This document shows positions 28,249 to 39,833 of a stretch of DNA of 64,000 bases, piece by piece. The translations under genes were made by a program, and so were the position numbers. Every line of letters begins with the position of its first letter. Within the stretch, counting starts at the first letter, position 1. The notes beneath the pieces are model-generated. The model saw only the letters and a program-made list of their open reading frames with translations. It searched no databases and was not told the origin of the DNA. This DNA comes from Luteimicrobium subarcticum (GTDB lineage Bacteria > Actinomycetota > Actinomycetes > Actinomycetales > Cellulomonadaceae): contig NZ_PGTZ01000011.1 of NCBI RefSeq assembly GCF_002798015.1, positions 124,001 to 188,000 of the forward strand. The letters are read 5' to 3'.

Positions 28249-28254
28249 TAGCCT
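28249..28254 (+). promoter_or_regulatory. -10 box of the 28262 gene (leaderless type)
   Basis: TAGCCT ends 7 nt before GTG 28262. No ribosome-binding site lies between them. Confidence 0.5.
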
Positions 28255-28261
28255 GACGGTC

Positions 28262-28570
28262 GTGCAGAACGACGACCCCCGTCCCCCTCGCCCCACCACC
28301 GACCGGCTGGCCGCGGTCAGCCCCGCGATGCGACGGGCCAAGCAGGAGGCGCAGGCGTCGCACGTGACGACGGGCACGGTCGACGTGCGGCCGGACGGCC
28401 GCACGACCATCGACTGCTCCTGCGGCATGGTGCTGACGAACGGACCCGACTGGTCCCTGGACGAGCACATCCGCCTGCACCGCGCGGAGGCGCGCTACCT
28501 CGCGCTCAGCATGGCGGCGCCCGCAGGCATGCCCCGGCTCCTGCCCGTCTCGCGCACCAGGCTGCCGTGA
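28262..28570 (+). CDS. Small hypothetical protein with a Cys/His cluster
   Basis: The 102-residue protein starts at GTG 28262. Its centre reads 'IDCSCGMVLTNGPDWSLDEHIRLHRAE': two cysteines followed by two histidines four residues apart, a spacing that could hold zinc. The N-terminus is Pro/Arg-rich and disordered. No known family was recognised. A TAGCCT box just upstream and a shared terminator hairpin downstream support it as a transcribed unit. Confidence 0.6.
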   Translation: MQNDDPRPPRPTTDRLAAVSPAMRRAKQEAQASHVTTGTVDVRPDGRTTIDCSCGMVLTNGPDWSLDEHIRLHRAEARYLALSMAAPAGMPRLLPVSRTRLP

Positions 28571-28609
28571 CACCGATCGGACACCACGCGCCGCCTGGGG
28601 CCGGATGCG

Positions 28610-28645
28610 CGACGAGACGCCGCCCGTGCGGGCGACGCCTCGTCG
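28610..28645. terminator. Bidirectional terminator hairpin
   Basis: CGACGAG...GCCCG pairs with CGGGC...CTCGTCG around a 2-nt loop. It lies between the convergent ends of the 28262 gene (+) and the secreted-protein gene (-), and TCGTT follows on the plus strand. Confidence 0.7.
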
Positions 28646-28667
28646 TCGTTGCCGGTGAGCGGCCGGT

Positions 28668-29519
28668 TCAGTACGCGCCCACGCTCGTGGCGAGCGAGCT
28701 GTAACCGGCGACCGTGCGCGTGCCCGCGTACACGACGCGGTAGAAGGTCGTGCCCGTGACCTTGACGGCCTTGGTCCAGCGGCCCGAGCTGCCGACGACG
28801 ATCGTGCCGCCGTAGCGCCACGTCGACGAGCCCGCCGCGTGGTACTGGAAGCTGAGCTTGCTGCCGGCGGGCAGGTACGAGCGGGTGTAGTAGTGCGACT
28901 GGTCCACGCGCGTGTACGTGCCGGTGCCCGTGATCTTCGTCGTGTGGTTGCGCACGACGCGGGTCGGCGACGCGACCGGCTTGCTCAGCGAGCTCGCGGA
29001 GCGGACGCCGAAGGTGGCCGCGGTGGTCACGGTGGCGTCCAGGTCGCCGCCGTTCGCGACGGTGTAGCGGTAGGCCTCGACCTCGGCGTGCAGGGAGCAC
29101 TGGCCGGACTGCGTGTAGTGGGAGATGCCCGATCGCTTCGTGTTGTCGAGCGTCAGCGGGAGCGTCCAGGTCGCCGACTTCGTCTGGCTGTACTTGTACA
29201 GGACGGTGGTGCCGGTGGAGCCGCCGCACGTCGCGTCGCCCACGGTGCGCAGCTCGACGCTGTAGGAGACGGGCACGGACTTGCCGTTGCTGTCCTTGAA
29301 CGCGGCCGGGATGGAGACGCTGACCTTGGCCCAGTTGGAGACCGTGTACTTGCCGGCCTTGTTCGGGACGTCGAGCACGGACACGGCGACGGTCACGCCC
29401 GAGGCGGACTTCGTGGCCGTGTGGGTGGACGCGTCAGCGACCACGGCCGGGACGGTGACGATGCCGACGGCGAGTGCCGCGGTGAGGGCGCCGGAGACGG
29501 CGCGGTTGACGAGGCGCAT
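28668..29519 (-). CDS. Secreted protein of unknown function
   Basis: The 283-residue protein has a clear signal peptide: basic start 'MRLVNR', a hydrophobic core, and probable cleavage after 'VVADA' near residue 30. The mature part is rich in Ser/Thr/Val/Tyr and looks like two beta-sandwich regions. The C-terminal region, 'GRWTKAVKVTGTTFYRVVYAGTRTVAGYSS', resembles the C-terminal domain of many secreted actinobacterial proteins. There are two cysteines. No enzyme motif was seen. An AGGAAAGG lies some 15 nt before the ATG. Surface adhesion or wall association is a guess. Confidence 0.78.
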   Translation of the reverse strand: MRLVNRAVSGALTAALAVGIVTVPAVVADASTHTATKSASGVTVAVSVLDVPNKAGKYTVSNWAKVSVSIPAAFKDSNGKSVPVSYSVELRTVGDATCGGSTGTTVLYKYSQTKSATWTLPLTLDNTKRSGISHYTQSGQCSLHAEVEAYRYTVANGGDLDATVTTAATFGVRSASSLSKPVASPTRVVRNHTTKITGTGTYTRVDQSHYYTRSYLPAGSKLSFQYHAAGSSTWRYGGTIVVGSSGRWTKAVKVTGTTFYRVVYAGTRTVAGYSSLATSVGAY

Positions 29520-29638
29520 CGTTGGATGATGCCTTTCCTGTGGGGCCCCCCACGCAGCGATCGCCGCCCGGGTCGTCGACCTTGCGGTGACGTGCGCAGC
29601 AATTGTCGCCTATCACAGGGGGTGCCCAGCGCCGTGCC

Positions 29639-29660
29639 GTATGGGGAGTTCTCCCCATAC
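29639..29660. promoter_or_regulatory. 22-bp perfect palindrome, candidate operator or hairpin
   Basis: GTATGGGGAG and CTCCCCATAC are perfectly complementary across a TT spacer. It lies 120 bp upstream of the secreted-protein gene and 15 bp after the end of the small minus-strand gene at 29675. There is no U-tract, so an operator for a dimeric regulator is as likely as a terminator. Confidence 0.5.
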
Positions 29661-29674
29661 GCTGCGCGCCGCGT

Positions 29675-29863
29675 TCAGAGCTCGTCGGGGTCGTCCCAGG
29701 ACGTGCCCGACGAGGCGCCCTCGATGGGGTGCCGCTCCGTCTCCGACAGCGAGTGCGGGGCCCTCTTGGCGTCCCCGCCCGCGAGCACGTCCCGGCGGTG
29801 CTCGCGCGCGATGCTGCGCTCCTCGTCGGTGCGGGCGGACGGTGCGGTGCTGTTGGTGCTCAT
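29675..29863 (-). CDS. Small acidic hypothetical protein (62 aa)
   Basis: The product starts 'MSTNSTAPSARTDEERSIAREH' and ends 'SSGTSWDDPDEL'. It is highly charged, lacks hydrophobic segments and is probably disordered. No family was recognised. The start has only a weak GAAG upstream, and an in-frame extension to 29899 exists. The composition differs from what chance frames give in this GC-rich DNA, which favours a real gene. Confidence 0.5.
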   Translation of the reverse strand: MSTNSTAPSARTDEERSIAREHRRDVLAGGDAKRAPHSLSETERHPIEGASSGTSWDDPDEL

Positions 29864-29973
29864 GGCTTCGGGTCTACCAGGTCCGGCGCGCCGTCGCACG
29901 TGTCCGCGCCGCGCCCGGCCCGGTGTCCGGGTTCACCCGTCGCACGCACCGCACCGGGTGGCAGTCTGAGCCC

Positions 29974-32090
29974 ATGGAGCAGTGGCCAGGACGTTCATAC
30001 CCGCTCGGTGCGACCTTCACCGGGACGGGCACCAACTTCGCACTTTTCTCGTCGGTGGCGGAGAAGGTCGATCTCGTGATCTTCACCGACCGCGGCCGCG
30101 AGCAGCGGGTGCCGCTGCACGAGGTCGACGCGCACGTGTGGCACACGTTCCTCCCGGGCGTGGTCCCCGGGACGCGGTACGGGTACCGGGTGCACGGGCC
30201 GTACGACCCGGCGCGCGGGCTGCGCTGCGACCCCACGAAGCTCCTCATGGACCCGTACGCGAAGGCCCTCGAGGGCCAGGTCGACGGCGACCCGTCGTTG
30301 TACTCGTACCGCTTCGACAAGCCGGACCACCAGAACCGCGCCAACTCGGGGCGGCACACGATGCGGTCCGTGGTCACGAACCCGTACTTCGACTGGGGCC
30401 ACGACCGGCCGCCGAACCACGACTACCACGACAGCGTGATCTACGAGGCGCACGTCAAGGGCATGACGATGCGTCACCCGGACGTCCCGGAGCACCTGCG
30501 CGGCACGTACGCGGGCATGGCGCACCCCGCGGTGATCGACCACCTGCGCAAGCTCGGTGTGACGGCGATCGAGCTCATGCCGGTGCACCAGTTCGTCAAC
30601 GACTCGACCTTGCAGGAAAAGGGCTTGTCGAACTACTGGGGCTACAACACGATCGGCTTCTTCGCCCCGCACAACGGGTACGCGGCGTACGGGTCGCGTG
30701 GCGAGCAGGTCCTCGAGTTCAAGTCGATGGTCCGCGCGCTGCACGAGGCGGACATCGAGGTCATCCTCGACGTCGTCTACAACCACACCGCGGAAGGCAA
30801 CCACCTCGGTCCGACGCTGTCGTTCCGCGGCATCGACAACCCCGCCTACTACCGGCTGGTCGACGGCGACGAGGCGCACTACTTCGACACGACGGGAACC
30901 GGCAACTCGCTGCTGATGCGCTCCCCCGCGGTGCTGCAGCTCATCATGGACTCGCTGCGCTACTGGGTCACGGAGATGCACGTCGACGGCTTCCGGTTCG
31001 ACCTCGCGGCGACCCTCGCCCGGCAGTTCCACGAGGTGGACCGGCTCTCCGCGTTCTTCGACCTGGTGCACCAGGACCCGATCATCTCCCAGGCCAAGCT
31101 CATCGCGGAGCCGTGGGACCTCGGCGACGGGGGCTACCAGGTCGGCGGCTTCCCGCCCCTGTGGACGGAGTGGAACGGCCGCTACCGCGACACGGTGCGC
31201 GACTTCTGGCGCGGCGAGCCGTCCACGCTCCCCGAGCTGGGCTCGCGCCTGACCGGGTCGTCCGACCTGTACGAGCACACGGGCCGCAAGCCGATCGCGT
31301 CGATCAACTTCGTGGTCGCGCACGACGGGTTCACGCTGCGCGACCTCGTGTCCTACAACGAGAAGCACAACGAGGCGAACGGCGAGGGCAACAACGACGG
31401 CGAGAGCCACAACCGCTCGTGGAACTGCGGCGTCGAGGGCCCCACGGACGACGAGGAGGTCGAGACGCTGCGGGGCCGGCAGGCGCGCAACGTTCTCGCG
31501 ACGCTCCTGCTGTCGCAGGGCGTGCCCATGCTCGCGCACGGCGACGAGATCGGCCGCACCCAGGGCGGCAACAACAACGCGTACTGCCAGGACAACTCGG
31601 TGGCCTGGATGGACTGGAACCTCGACGACGCGCGTCGGGGTCTGCTGGAGTTCACGCAGACCGCGGTCGCGCTGCGCCGCGAGCACCCCGTGCTGCACCG
31701 GCGCGGGTTCTTCACGGGACGCGTGCCAGGTGACGCGGTGGACGCCGTGCCCGACCTCGAGTGGTTCGACATCACGGGCACGCCCATGGACGACACGGAC
31801 TGGCACCAGGCGTTCGCCCGGTCCGTCATGGTGTTCCTCAACGGCGACGCGATCCCCGAGGTGAACCGCCGCGGCGAGCCGATCGTCGACGACTCGTTCC
31901 TCATCCTGTTCAACGCGCACAGCGACCCGCTGGACTTCGTGCTCCCCCCGGACCGGTACGGGCTGCGCTGGACGGCCGCCCTCGACACCGACGGCACCCT
32001 CGCCCCCGGCGACACCGTCTCCGCCGGGCAGGCCCTCACGGTGACGAGCCGCAGCGTCATCGTCCTGACCCGTCCCCCGGGCCTGACGGC

Positions 32091-32094
<4 letters not shown>
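29974..32094 (+). CDS. glgX: Glycogen debranching enzyme GlgX
   Basis: The 706-residue GH13 enzyme hydrolyses alpha-1,6 branches of glycogen limit dextrins. An N-terminal CBM48 domain is followed by the catalytic barrel with Asp343 (nucleophile, 'VDGFRFDLA'), Glu379 ('IAEPWDLG') and Asp451 ('VAHDGF'); 'SYNEKHNEANGEGNNDGES' (in part) is the isoamylase-type signature. The last bases overlap the treY start (ATGA at 32091-32094). Together with TreY and TreZ it would convert glycogen to trehalose. No good ribosome-binding site precedes the ATG. Confidence 0.95.
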
Positions 32095-34594
<2,500 letters not shown>

Positions 34595-34598
<4 letters not shown>

Positions 34599-36520
34599 CG
34601 ACGGCCGGGCCCGTTCCCACCGCCCCGCAGGCGGAGGCCTGGGTGCCGGCCGTCTGGGCGCCCGACGCCCGGACCGTCGATCTCGTGCTCCCCACCGCCG
34701 GCGGCGGCACGTGGGAGCCCGCCCGCCGCGTCGCGCTGCACCCCGTGGACCGGCCCGGCTGGTGGTCGGCGGGCACCGCCGCGCTGCCCGCCGACCTGCC
34801 GGACGGCCTCCCGCCCGGGACCGACTACGGCTTCTCCCTGGACGGTGGCCCCGGCCTACCCGACCCCCGCTCCCCCCGCCAGCCCTGGGGCGTGCACGGG
34901 CCGAGCCGCGTCGACGCGGAAGCCTTCGTGTGGACGGACGGGTACCGGTCGACCGGCCCCGCTCCCGGTGACCCGCCGCGGACCGCCGGCCCCGGTCGCG
35001 AGGTGCTCGGCACGGTCGTGTACGAGCTCCACGTCGGCACGTTCACCCCGGAGGGCACCCTCGACGCCGCCGCCGCCCACCTCGACCACCTGGTCGACCT
35101 GGGCGTGCAGACCGTCGAGCTCATGCCGGTCGCGGCGTTCCCCGGCCGCTGGGGCTGGGGCTACGACGGCGTCCACCTGTTCGCCGTGCACGAGCCGTAC
35201 GGCGGCCCGGACGCCCTGCGCCGGTTCGTCGACGCCGCGCACGGCGCCGGGCTGGGGGTCGTCCTCGACGTGGTGCACAACCACCTCGGACCGTCGGGAA
35301 ACTACCTGGGCGCCTACGGCCCGTACTTCACCGAGGCGCACCACACCCCCTGGGGCGCCGCCGTCAACCTCGACCAGCCCGGCAGCGCCGAGGTGCGGCG
35401 GTTCCTGCTCGACAACGCGCTGCGCTGGCTCACCGCGTTCCACCTCGACGGCCTGCGCCTCGACGCCGTGCACGCCCTCGTCGACGACTCGCCCCGGCAC
35501 CTGCTCGCCGAGCTCGCCGACACGGTCGCCGAACGGTCCCTGGAGCTGGGCCGACCCCTGACCCTCGTCGCCGAGTCGGACGAGAACGACCCGGCGACCG
35601 TGCAGCCCACCGCTGCGGGCGGTCGCGGCATGGACGCGCAGTGGGCCGACGACGTGCACCACGCCGTCCACGCCTACCTCACCGGGGAGCGGCACGGCTA
35701 CTACGTCGACTTCGGGTCGGCACAGACGCTGCGCAAGGCGCTCACGGGGGCGTTCGTGCACGACGGCACCTTCTCCACCTTCCGGGACCGGCCCTGGGGG
35801 CGGCCCGTGCCCGCCGGGACGGACGGCCACCGGTTCGTCGTGTTCGCCTCCGACCACGACCAGGTCGGCAACCGCGCGCTCGGCGACCGACCGGCCGCCG
35901 GCCTCGACGCGGGGGCGCTCGCGGCGTCGGCCGCGCTCGTCCTGTGCTCGCCGTTCACGCCGATGCTCTTCATGGGCGAGGAGTGGGGCGCGTCGACGCC
36001 GTGGCAGTACTTCACCGACCACGACGACCCCGAGCTGGCCCGCGCGGTGAGCGAGGGGCGTCGGCGCGAGTTCGGCGGGCACGGCTGGGCGGACCTGTAC
36101 GGGAGGGACGAGGTCGACGTCCCCGACCCGCAGGCGCCCGGCATGCGTGACGCGAGCGTGCTCGACTGGTCGGAGCCCGGCCGCGGCCCGCACGCGCGGC
36201 TCCTCGCCTGGTACCGGGACCTCGTCGCGCTGCGGGCCGAGCCGGCGGTGTCGTCCGGGGACCTCGGCGCGGTGCGGGTGACCGCCTCGGACGACGACGC
36301 GGTCGTCGTGGTCGAGCGTCCCGGGGTCGTGGTGGTCGTCAGCCGCGCCGAGGACGTGCGCACGGTGCGGCTGCCCTCCGGCGGTCGCTGGCGCGTCGCC
36401 GCGGCCTGGGAGACGGGCACCGCGATCACGGGCAACGGGCATGGTCAGGGGCATGGTCCGGCTCAGGAGAACTTCGTGACCGTCCCGGCCCGGTCGGTCG
36501 CCGTCCTGCTCGCGGGCTGA
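34595..36520 (+). CDS. treZ: Malto-oligosyltrehalose trehalohydrolase
   Basis: TreZ (641 residues) cuts trehalose off the end made by TreY. An N-terminal beta domain ('VWAPDARTVDLVL') precedes the GH13 barrel with 'YELHVGTFTPEGT' at 143-155, Asp290 in 'LDGLRLDAVHAL', Glu327 in 'LVAESDEND', and 'FASDHDQVGNRA'. It ends the glgX-treY-treZ operon, 5 bp from the end of a convergent methyltransferase gene. Confidence 0.96.
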
Positions 36521-36525
36521 AGGGC

Positions 36526-37266
36526 TCAGGCGGGGCGGCGGGCGAGCGCGAGGATCCCCTCGCCGGTGCCCGGCCGCATCCGCTGCGCGAGCGCGAAGGG
36601 TGCGACCGCGGCCCGGATGACGGCGCCCGTGGCGACGTCCTTGGGCTGCAGGTAGCGGCCCGAGCCCATGCTGAGCTCCTCGGGCACGGCGTCGTCCGTC
36701 TCGTCGCTGCGGCGCGCGGCCACGCGGCCGCGCACCTTCGTCAGCGCGAACCCGAGGGGCCAGCCGTAGTGGACGAGCGTCTCGACGTGCTCGACCCCCG
36801 CCGCCGCGAACGTCTCGCGCAGCGTCTGCGCGGTGTACCGGCGGTAGTGGCCGGCGAAGACGTCCGACTCGTTGAACAGGTCGGGGTCGGCGGGCACCGA
36901 CAGGAGCACGGCACCGCCGGGGCGCGCGAGGCCGACCCAGTCGGTCAGCGCGGACACGTCGTCCTCGATGTGCTCGAGCACCTCGAACGCGCAGACGAGG
37001 TCGTAGTCGTCGCGGGGGGTGTCGGAGTGGTAGCCGTGGATCACCGTGCCGGTGTCGCCCACCCGCGCGGTCGCGACCGCGTGGCTCGCGGCGTCCGGCT
37101 CGACGCCCGTGTAGTCGGCCATCCGGGCGAGCCGGGTGCCCGCCGCGCCCTGGCCGCACCCGATCTCCAGGATCGTTCCCGGCGCCTCGCGGCGCACCAG
37201 GCGACGCACCACGGACCAGCGCAGCGCGGCGCGCGGCGTGAGCGGGGGAAGGGTGGCGACCTGCAT
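36526..37266 (-). CDS. Class I SAM-dependent methyltransferase
   Basis: The 246-residue protein has the SAM-binding motif EIGCGQG (34-40), the acidic 'GVEPD' after it, and 'DLVCAFEVLEHIEDD' and 'LARPGGAVLLSVPAD' further on, as in UbiE/COQ5-type and sugar- or lipid-modifying methyltransferases. The substrate is unknown. GGAGG lies 6 nt before ATG 37266; an in-frame extension to 37440 was rejected. A TAGGCT box lies some 60 bp upstream. Confidence 0.88.
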   Translation of the reverse strand: MQVATLPPLTPRAALRWSVVRRLVRREAPGTILEIGCGQGAAGTRLARMADYTGVEPDAASHAVATARVGDTGTVIHGYHSDTPRDDYDLVCAFEVLEHIEDDVSALTDWVGLARPGGAVLLSVPADPDLFNESDVFAGHYRRYTAQTLRETFAAAGVEHVETLVHYGWPLGFALTKVRGRVAARRSDETDDAVPEELSMGSGRYLQPKDVATGAVIRAAVAPFALAQRMRPGTGEGILALARRPA

Positions 37267-37372
37267 CGGACCTCCGGTGCGTTGCGGGACGGGACCGTCA
37301 GCGGGCCCGCGATCGACCTTGCCCCCGCAGCCTAGCCGCGCCCCGCCCCCACGCCCGCCGTCGCCCCGCACC

Positions 37373-38404
37373 TCAGACGGCGGCGGTCTCCACCAGGCGC
37401 CGCCCGTCGTCGGCGAGCGCGCCGAGCCGCGACAGCGCACGGAAGTACTTCTTGCGGTACCCGCCGCCCAGCATCTCGGGCGTGAACAGGCCGGACTCCC
37501 CCGACCCGCCCAGCAGGACCGGCACGTCCCGGTCGTACAGGCGGTCGACGAGCACGACGAGGCGCAGGGCGACGCTCTGCTCCGCCACCGGGTGGACCCC
37601 GGTCAGGGTCACCAGGCCCACCCCGTCGAGCAGCGCGCCGTAACGGCTGGGGTGCACGGTCGCGAGGTGGCGCAGCAGGTCGTCGAACGCGTCGAGGGTC
37701 GCGCCGGGCGTGACCTGCGCGGCACCCCTCACCACGTCGTCGGGCAGCGCGCCGGCGTCCGTGACCGTGGCCCGCGCCCGGTAGTCCGGACCGTCGACGC
37801 GCAGCACCTCGAACCGGGACGACAGCGCCTGGATCTCGCGCAGGAAGTCCTCCGCGGCGAAGCGGCCCTCGCCGAGGGACTCGGGCAGCGTGTTCGACGT
37901 CGCGGCGAGCGCGACCCCCGCGTCCGCGAGCTCGCGCAGCAGGCGCGACATCAGGACGGTGTCGCCGGGGTCGTCCAGCTCGAACTCGTCGATGCACACC
38001 AGGGTCTTCGTCGCGAGGGCGTCGACGGTCGCGCGGAAGCCGAGAGCGCCCACCAGGTTCGTGTACTCGACGAAGGTGCCGAAGACCGCGGCGTCCGTCC
38101 CGACGGCGTGCGCGAGGGACGCGAGCAGGTGCGTCTTGCCGACGCCGAAACCGCCGTCGAGGTACACCGCGGGCGGCGCCTGCTTCTTGCGCCGGAACAG
38201 GCCGCCGCCCGTGCGGGGCCGCGCGAGGGTCGCCGCGACCTCCTCCAACCGGGCGACCGCGGCCCCCTGGCTCGGGAACTCAGGGTTCGCCCGGTAGGTC
38301 GCGAACCGTGCGTCCGTGAAGTGCCGCGGCGGCACGAGGTCCGCGAGCAGTCGCGCCGGGGGCACGTGCGGGCTGACGTCGCACAGGGCAGCAGGGGTGG
38401 TCAC
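37373..38404 (-). CDS. zapE: Cell division protein ZapE (AFG1-like ATPase)
   Basis: The 343-residue P-loop ATPase has Walker A GGFGVGKT (84-91) and Walker B 'TLVCIDEFELDD' near 134-145, with 'SNTLPESLGEGRF' as the AFG1/ZapE signature. In E. coli ZapE affects the Z-ring under stress; the actinobacterial role is less clear. A basic insert 'LFRRKKQ' precedes Walker A. The GTG start sits 8 nt after a TACGCT box. Confidence 0.92.
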   Translation of the reverse strand: MTTPAALCDVSPHVPPARLLADLVPPRHFTDARFATYRANPEFPSQGAAVARLEEVAATLARPRTGGGLFRRKKQAPPAVYLDGGFGVGKTHLLASLAHAVGTDAAVFGTFVEYTNLVGALGFRATVDALATKTLVCIDEFELDDPGDTVLMSRLLRELADAGVALAATSNTLPESLGEGRFAAEDFLREIQALSSRFEVLRVDGPDYRARATVTDAGALPDDVVRGAAQVTPGATLDAFDDLLRHLATVHPSRYGALLDGVGLVTLTGVHPVAEQSVALRLVVLVDRLYDRDVPVLLGGSGESGLFTPEMLGGGYRKKYFRALSRLGALADDGRRLVETAAV

Positions 38405-38412
38405 GACCGTCC

Positions 38413-38418
38413 AGCGTA
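38413..38418 (-). promoter_or_regulatory. -10 box of zapE (leaderless type)
   Basis: Minus-strand TACGCT ends 8 nt before GTG 38404. No ribosome-binding site is present. Confidence 0.5.
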
Positions 38419-38484
38419 CGCCCGGGGTGCGCCGCGACCGGGTCGGGCCGGGTCCGGGGGCCCGGAGTGTGACGCACGTCTCGG

Positions 38485-39198
38485 TCAGGGGCCGACGCGC
38501 ACCCGCGCGGGCGACCCCGGGTCGTCCAGGACGCCCAGCACGGCCGCCGCGACGTCCTCACCGCGCACCTGCGCCACCGGGTCGACGTTACGGTCGTCGC
38601 CCGCGACCGCCGCCGTCACGGTCACCTCGTGGAACCGCGGGCCGCTCGGCCCACCCTCCGCCCGCAGGACGTCCAGCAGCATCCGCTGCCCCGCACCCGT
38701 GACGCTGACCGCCCCCGACCCCACCATCGGGACGTCCGCGGCGGCGCCGTTCGTCATCACGTACACGGGGTCGCGCGCCCCGGCCAGCAACGGCACGTAC
38801 ACCTGCGCGGCCCGCAGGTGCGCCGTGAGGTGGTCGGTGAGGGCGGCGTGCCACGCGTCACCCGACAGGTCGAGCAGGCGCGGTCCGAGGCGCCACCCGC
38901 CGAGGGACGCCACCACCGCCGACACGTGCGGCACCAGGTCGCCCACCCGGCGCGCCACCGCGTCGTACGCGTCCCCCGGCCCGCCGTCGGGCAGCGCCGG
39001 CACGACGTGCACCGTGCCCGGCGCGTCCGCGCACGTCGCCACGACATCACGGGCCGCGTCCGGGCGCCGCGTCGGGACGAGGACCGTCCACCCCGCGCGC
39101 GCCGCCGCCACCACGACGAACCGGCCCAGCACCCCCGCACCGCCGGCCGCGACCAGCACGCGCGCCTCACTGCCGGCGGTGACGTCCTCCGCGTTCAT
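38485..39198 (-). CDS. Short-chain dehydrogenase-like protein lacking the catalytic Tyr/Lys
   Basis: The 237-residue Rossmann-fold protein has the nucleotide loop GGAGVLG at 19-25 and 'VVASLGGWRLG' where SDR proteins have NNAG. The usual YxxxK is missing: the equivalent region reads 'SVTGAGQRMLLDVLRAEG'. It may bind NAD(P) without catalysing SDR chemistry. A TACGAT box ends 6 nt before the ATG, divergent from the 39236 gene with only 37 bp between them. Confidence 0.8.
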   Translation of the reverse strand: MNAEDVTAGSEARVLVAAGGAGVLGRFVVVAAARAGWTVLVPTRRPDAARDVVATCADAPGTVHVVPALPDGGPGDAYDAVARRVGDLVPHVSAVVASLGGWRLGPRLLDLSGDAWHAALTDHLTAHLRAAQVYVPLLAGARDPVYVMTNGAAADVPMVGSGAVSVTGAGQRMLLDVLRAEGGPSGPRFHEVTVTAAVAGDDRNVDPVAQVRGEDVAAAVLGVLDDPGSPARVRVGP

Positions 39199-39204
39199 GC
39201 CGCG

Positions 39205-39210
39205 ATCGTA
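39205..39210 (-). promoter_or_regulatory. -10 box of the SDR-like gene (leaderless type)
   Basis: Minus-strand TACGAT ends 6 nt before ATG 39198. It is 13 bp from the plus-strand box of the divergent gene. Confidence 0.5.
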
Positions 39211-39223
39211 CGGGCGCTGCGGC

Positions 39224-39229
39224 TAGGGT
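39224..39229 (+). promoter_or_regulatory. -10 box of the 39236 gene (leaderless type)
   Basis: TAGGGT ends 6 nt before GTG 39236. No room is left for a ribosome-binding site. Confidence 0.55.
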
Positions 39230-39235
39230 CTACGT

Positions 39236-39730
39236 GTGACCGAGCAGCCCACCACCGTCCTCGTCCTCGCGGAAGACACCCTCAACCCCGCGGACGTCGC
39301 ACACATCCTCGACCTGCACCCCGACGAGCAGCTCGCCTACGAGGTCCTCGTCCCCGCGGACTCCGAGCGCAACTTCGCCGTCGAGCTCATCGACCACCTC
39401 AGCGTGGGCGAGCTGCGCGAGGCGTGGCGCGACCTGCGCCGCGAGGCGCCCAGCGAGCAGGACGCCGAGCGCACCGCCCAGGACCGCGCCGCCGCCAGCG
39501 CCGCCGAGATCGCCGCCGCCGGACGGGCCGCCACGACCCTCGTGACCGACGACGACCCCCTGCCGGCGCTCGCGGACCGCGCCCGAGCCGGCGACGTGCG
39601 TGAGGTCGTCGTCGTGACGTACCCGCACGCGCTCGAGGACACGTTCCACCGCGACTGGGCGTCCCGGGCCCGTGACGAGCTCGAGCTGCCCGTCCTGCAC
39701 CTGTACAGCGGGACGAGCGAGCTCGGCTGA
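39236..39730 (+). CDS. Hypothetical cytoplasmic protein, universal-stress-like fold possible
   Basis: The 164-residue protein (GTG start) alternates beta strands and helices: 'TVLVLAEDTLN', 'QLAYEVLVPADSE', then an Ala-rich helix, and 'EVVVVTYPHALEDTFHRDWASRARDELELPVLHLY' at the end. The layout suggests a USP-like or Rossmann-like alpha/beta protein, but no nucleotide-binding motif was identified. It is transcribed towards the ATP-grasp gene 103 bp downstream, which has its own TAGGAT box. Confidence 0.7.
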   Translation: MTEQPTTVLVLAEDTLNPADVAHILDLHPDEQLAYEVLVPADSERNFAVELIDHLSVGELREAWRDLRREAPSEQDAERTAQDRAAASAAEIAAAGRAATTLVTDDDPLPALADRARAGDVREVVVVTYPHALEDTFHRDWASRARDELELPVLHLYSGTSELG

Positions 39731-39833
39731 CCCTCCCGGCGCAGGGACGCTGACCAGCGCGTTCGCAACCCCGCCTAGGATGGCCGGGCCGCAGCTCGCG
39801 GCACGCCACCCTCCGGACGGGAGCCACCACCGC

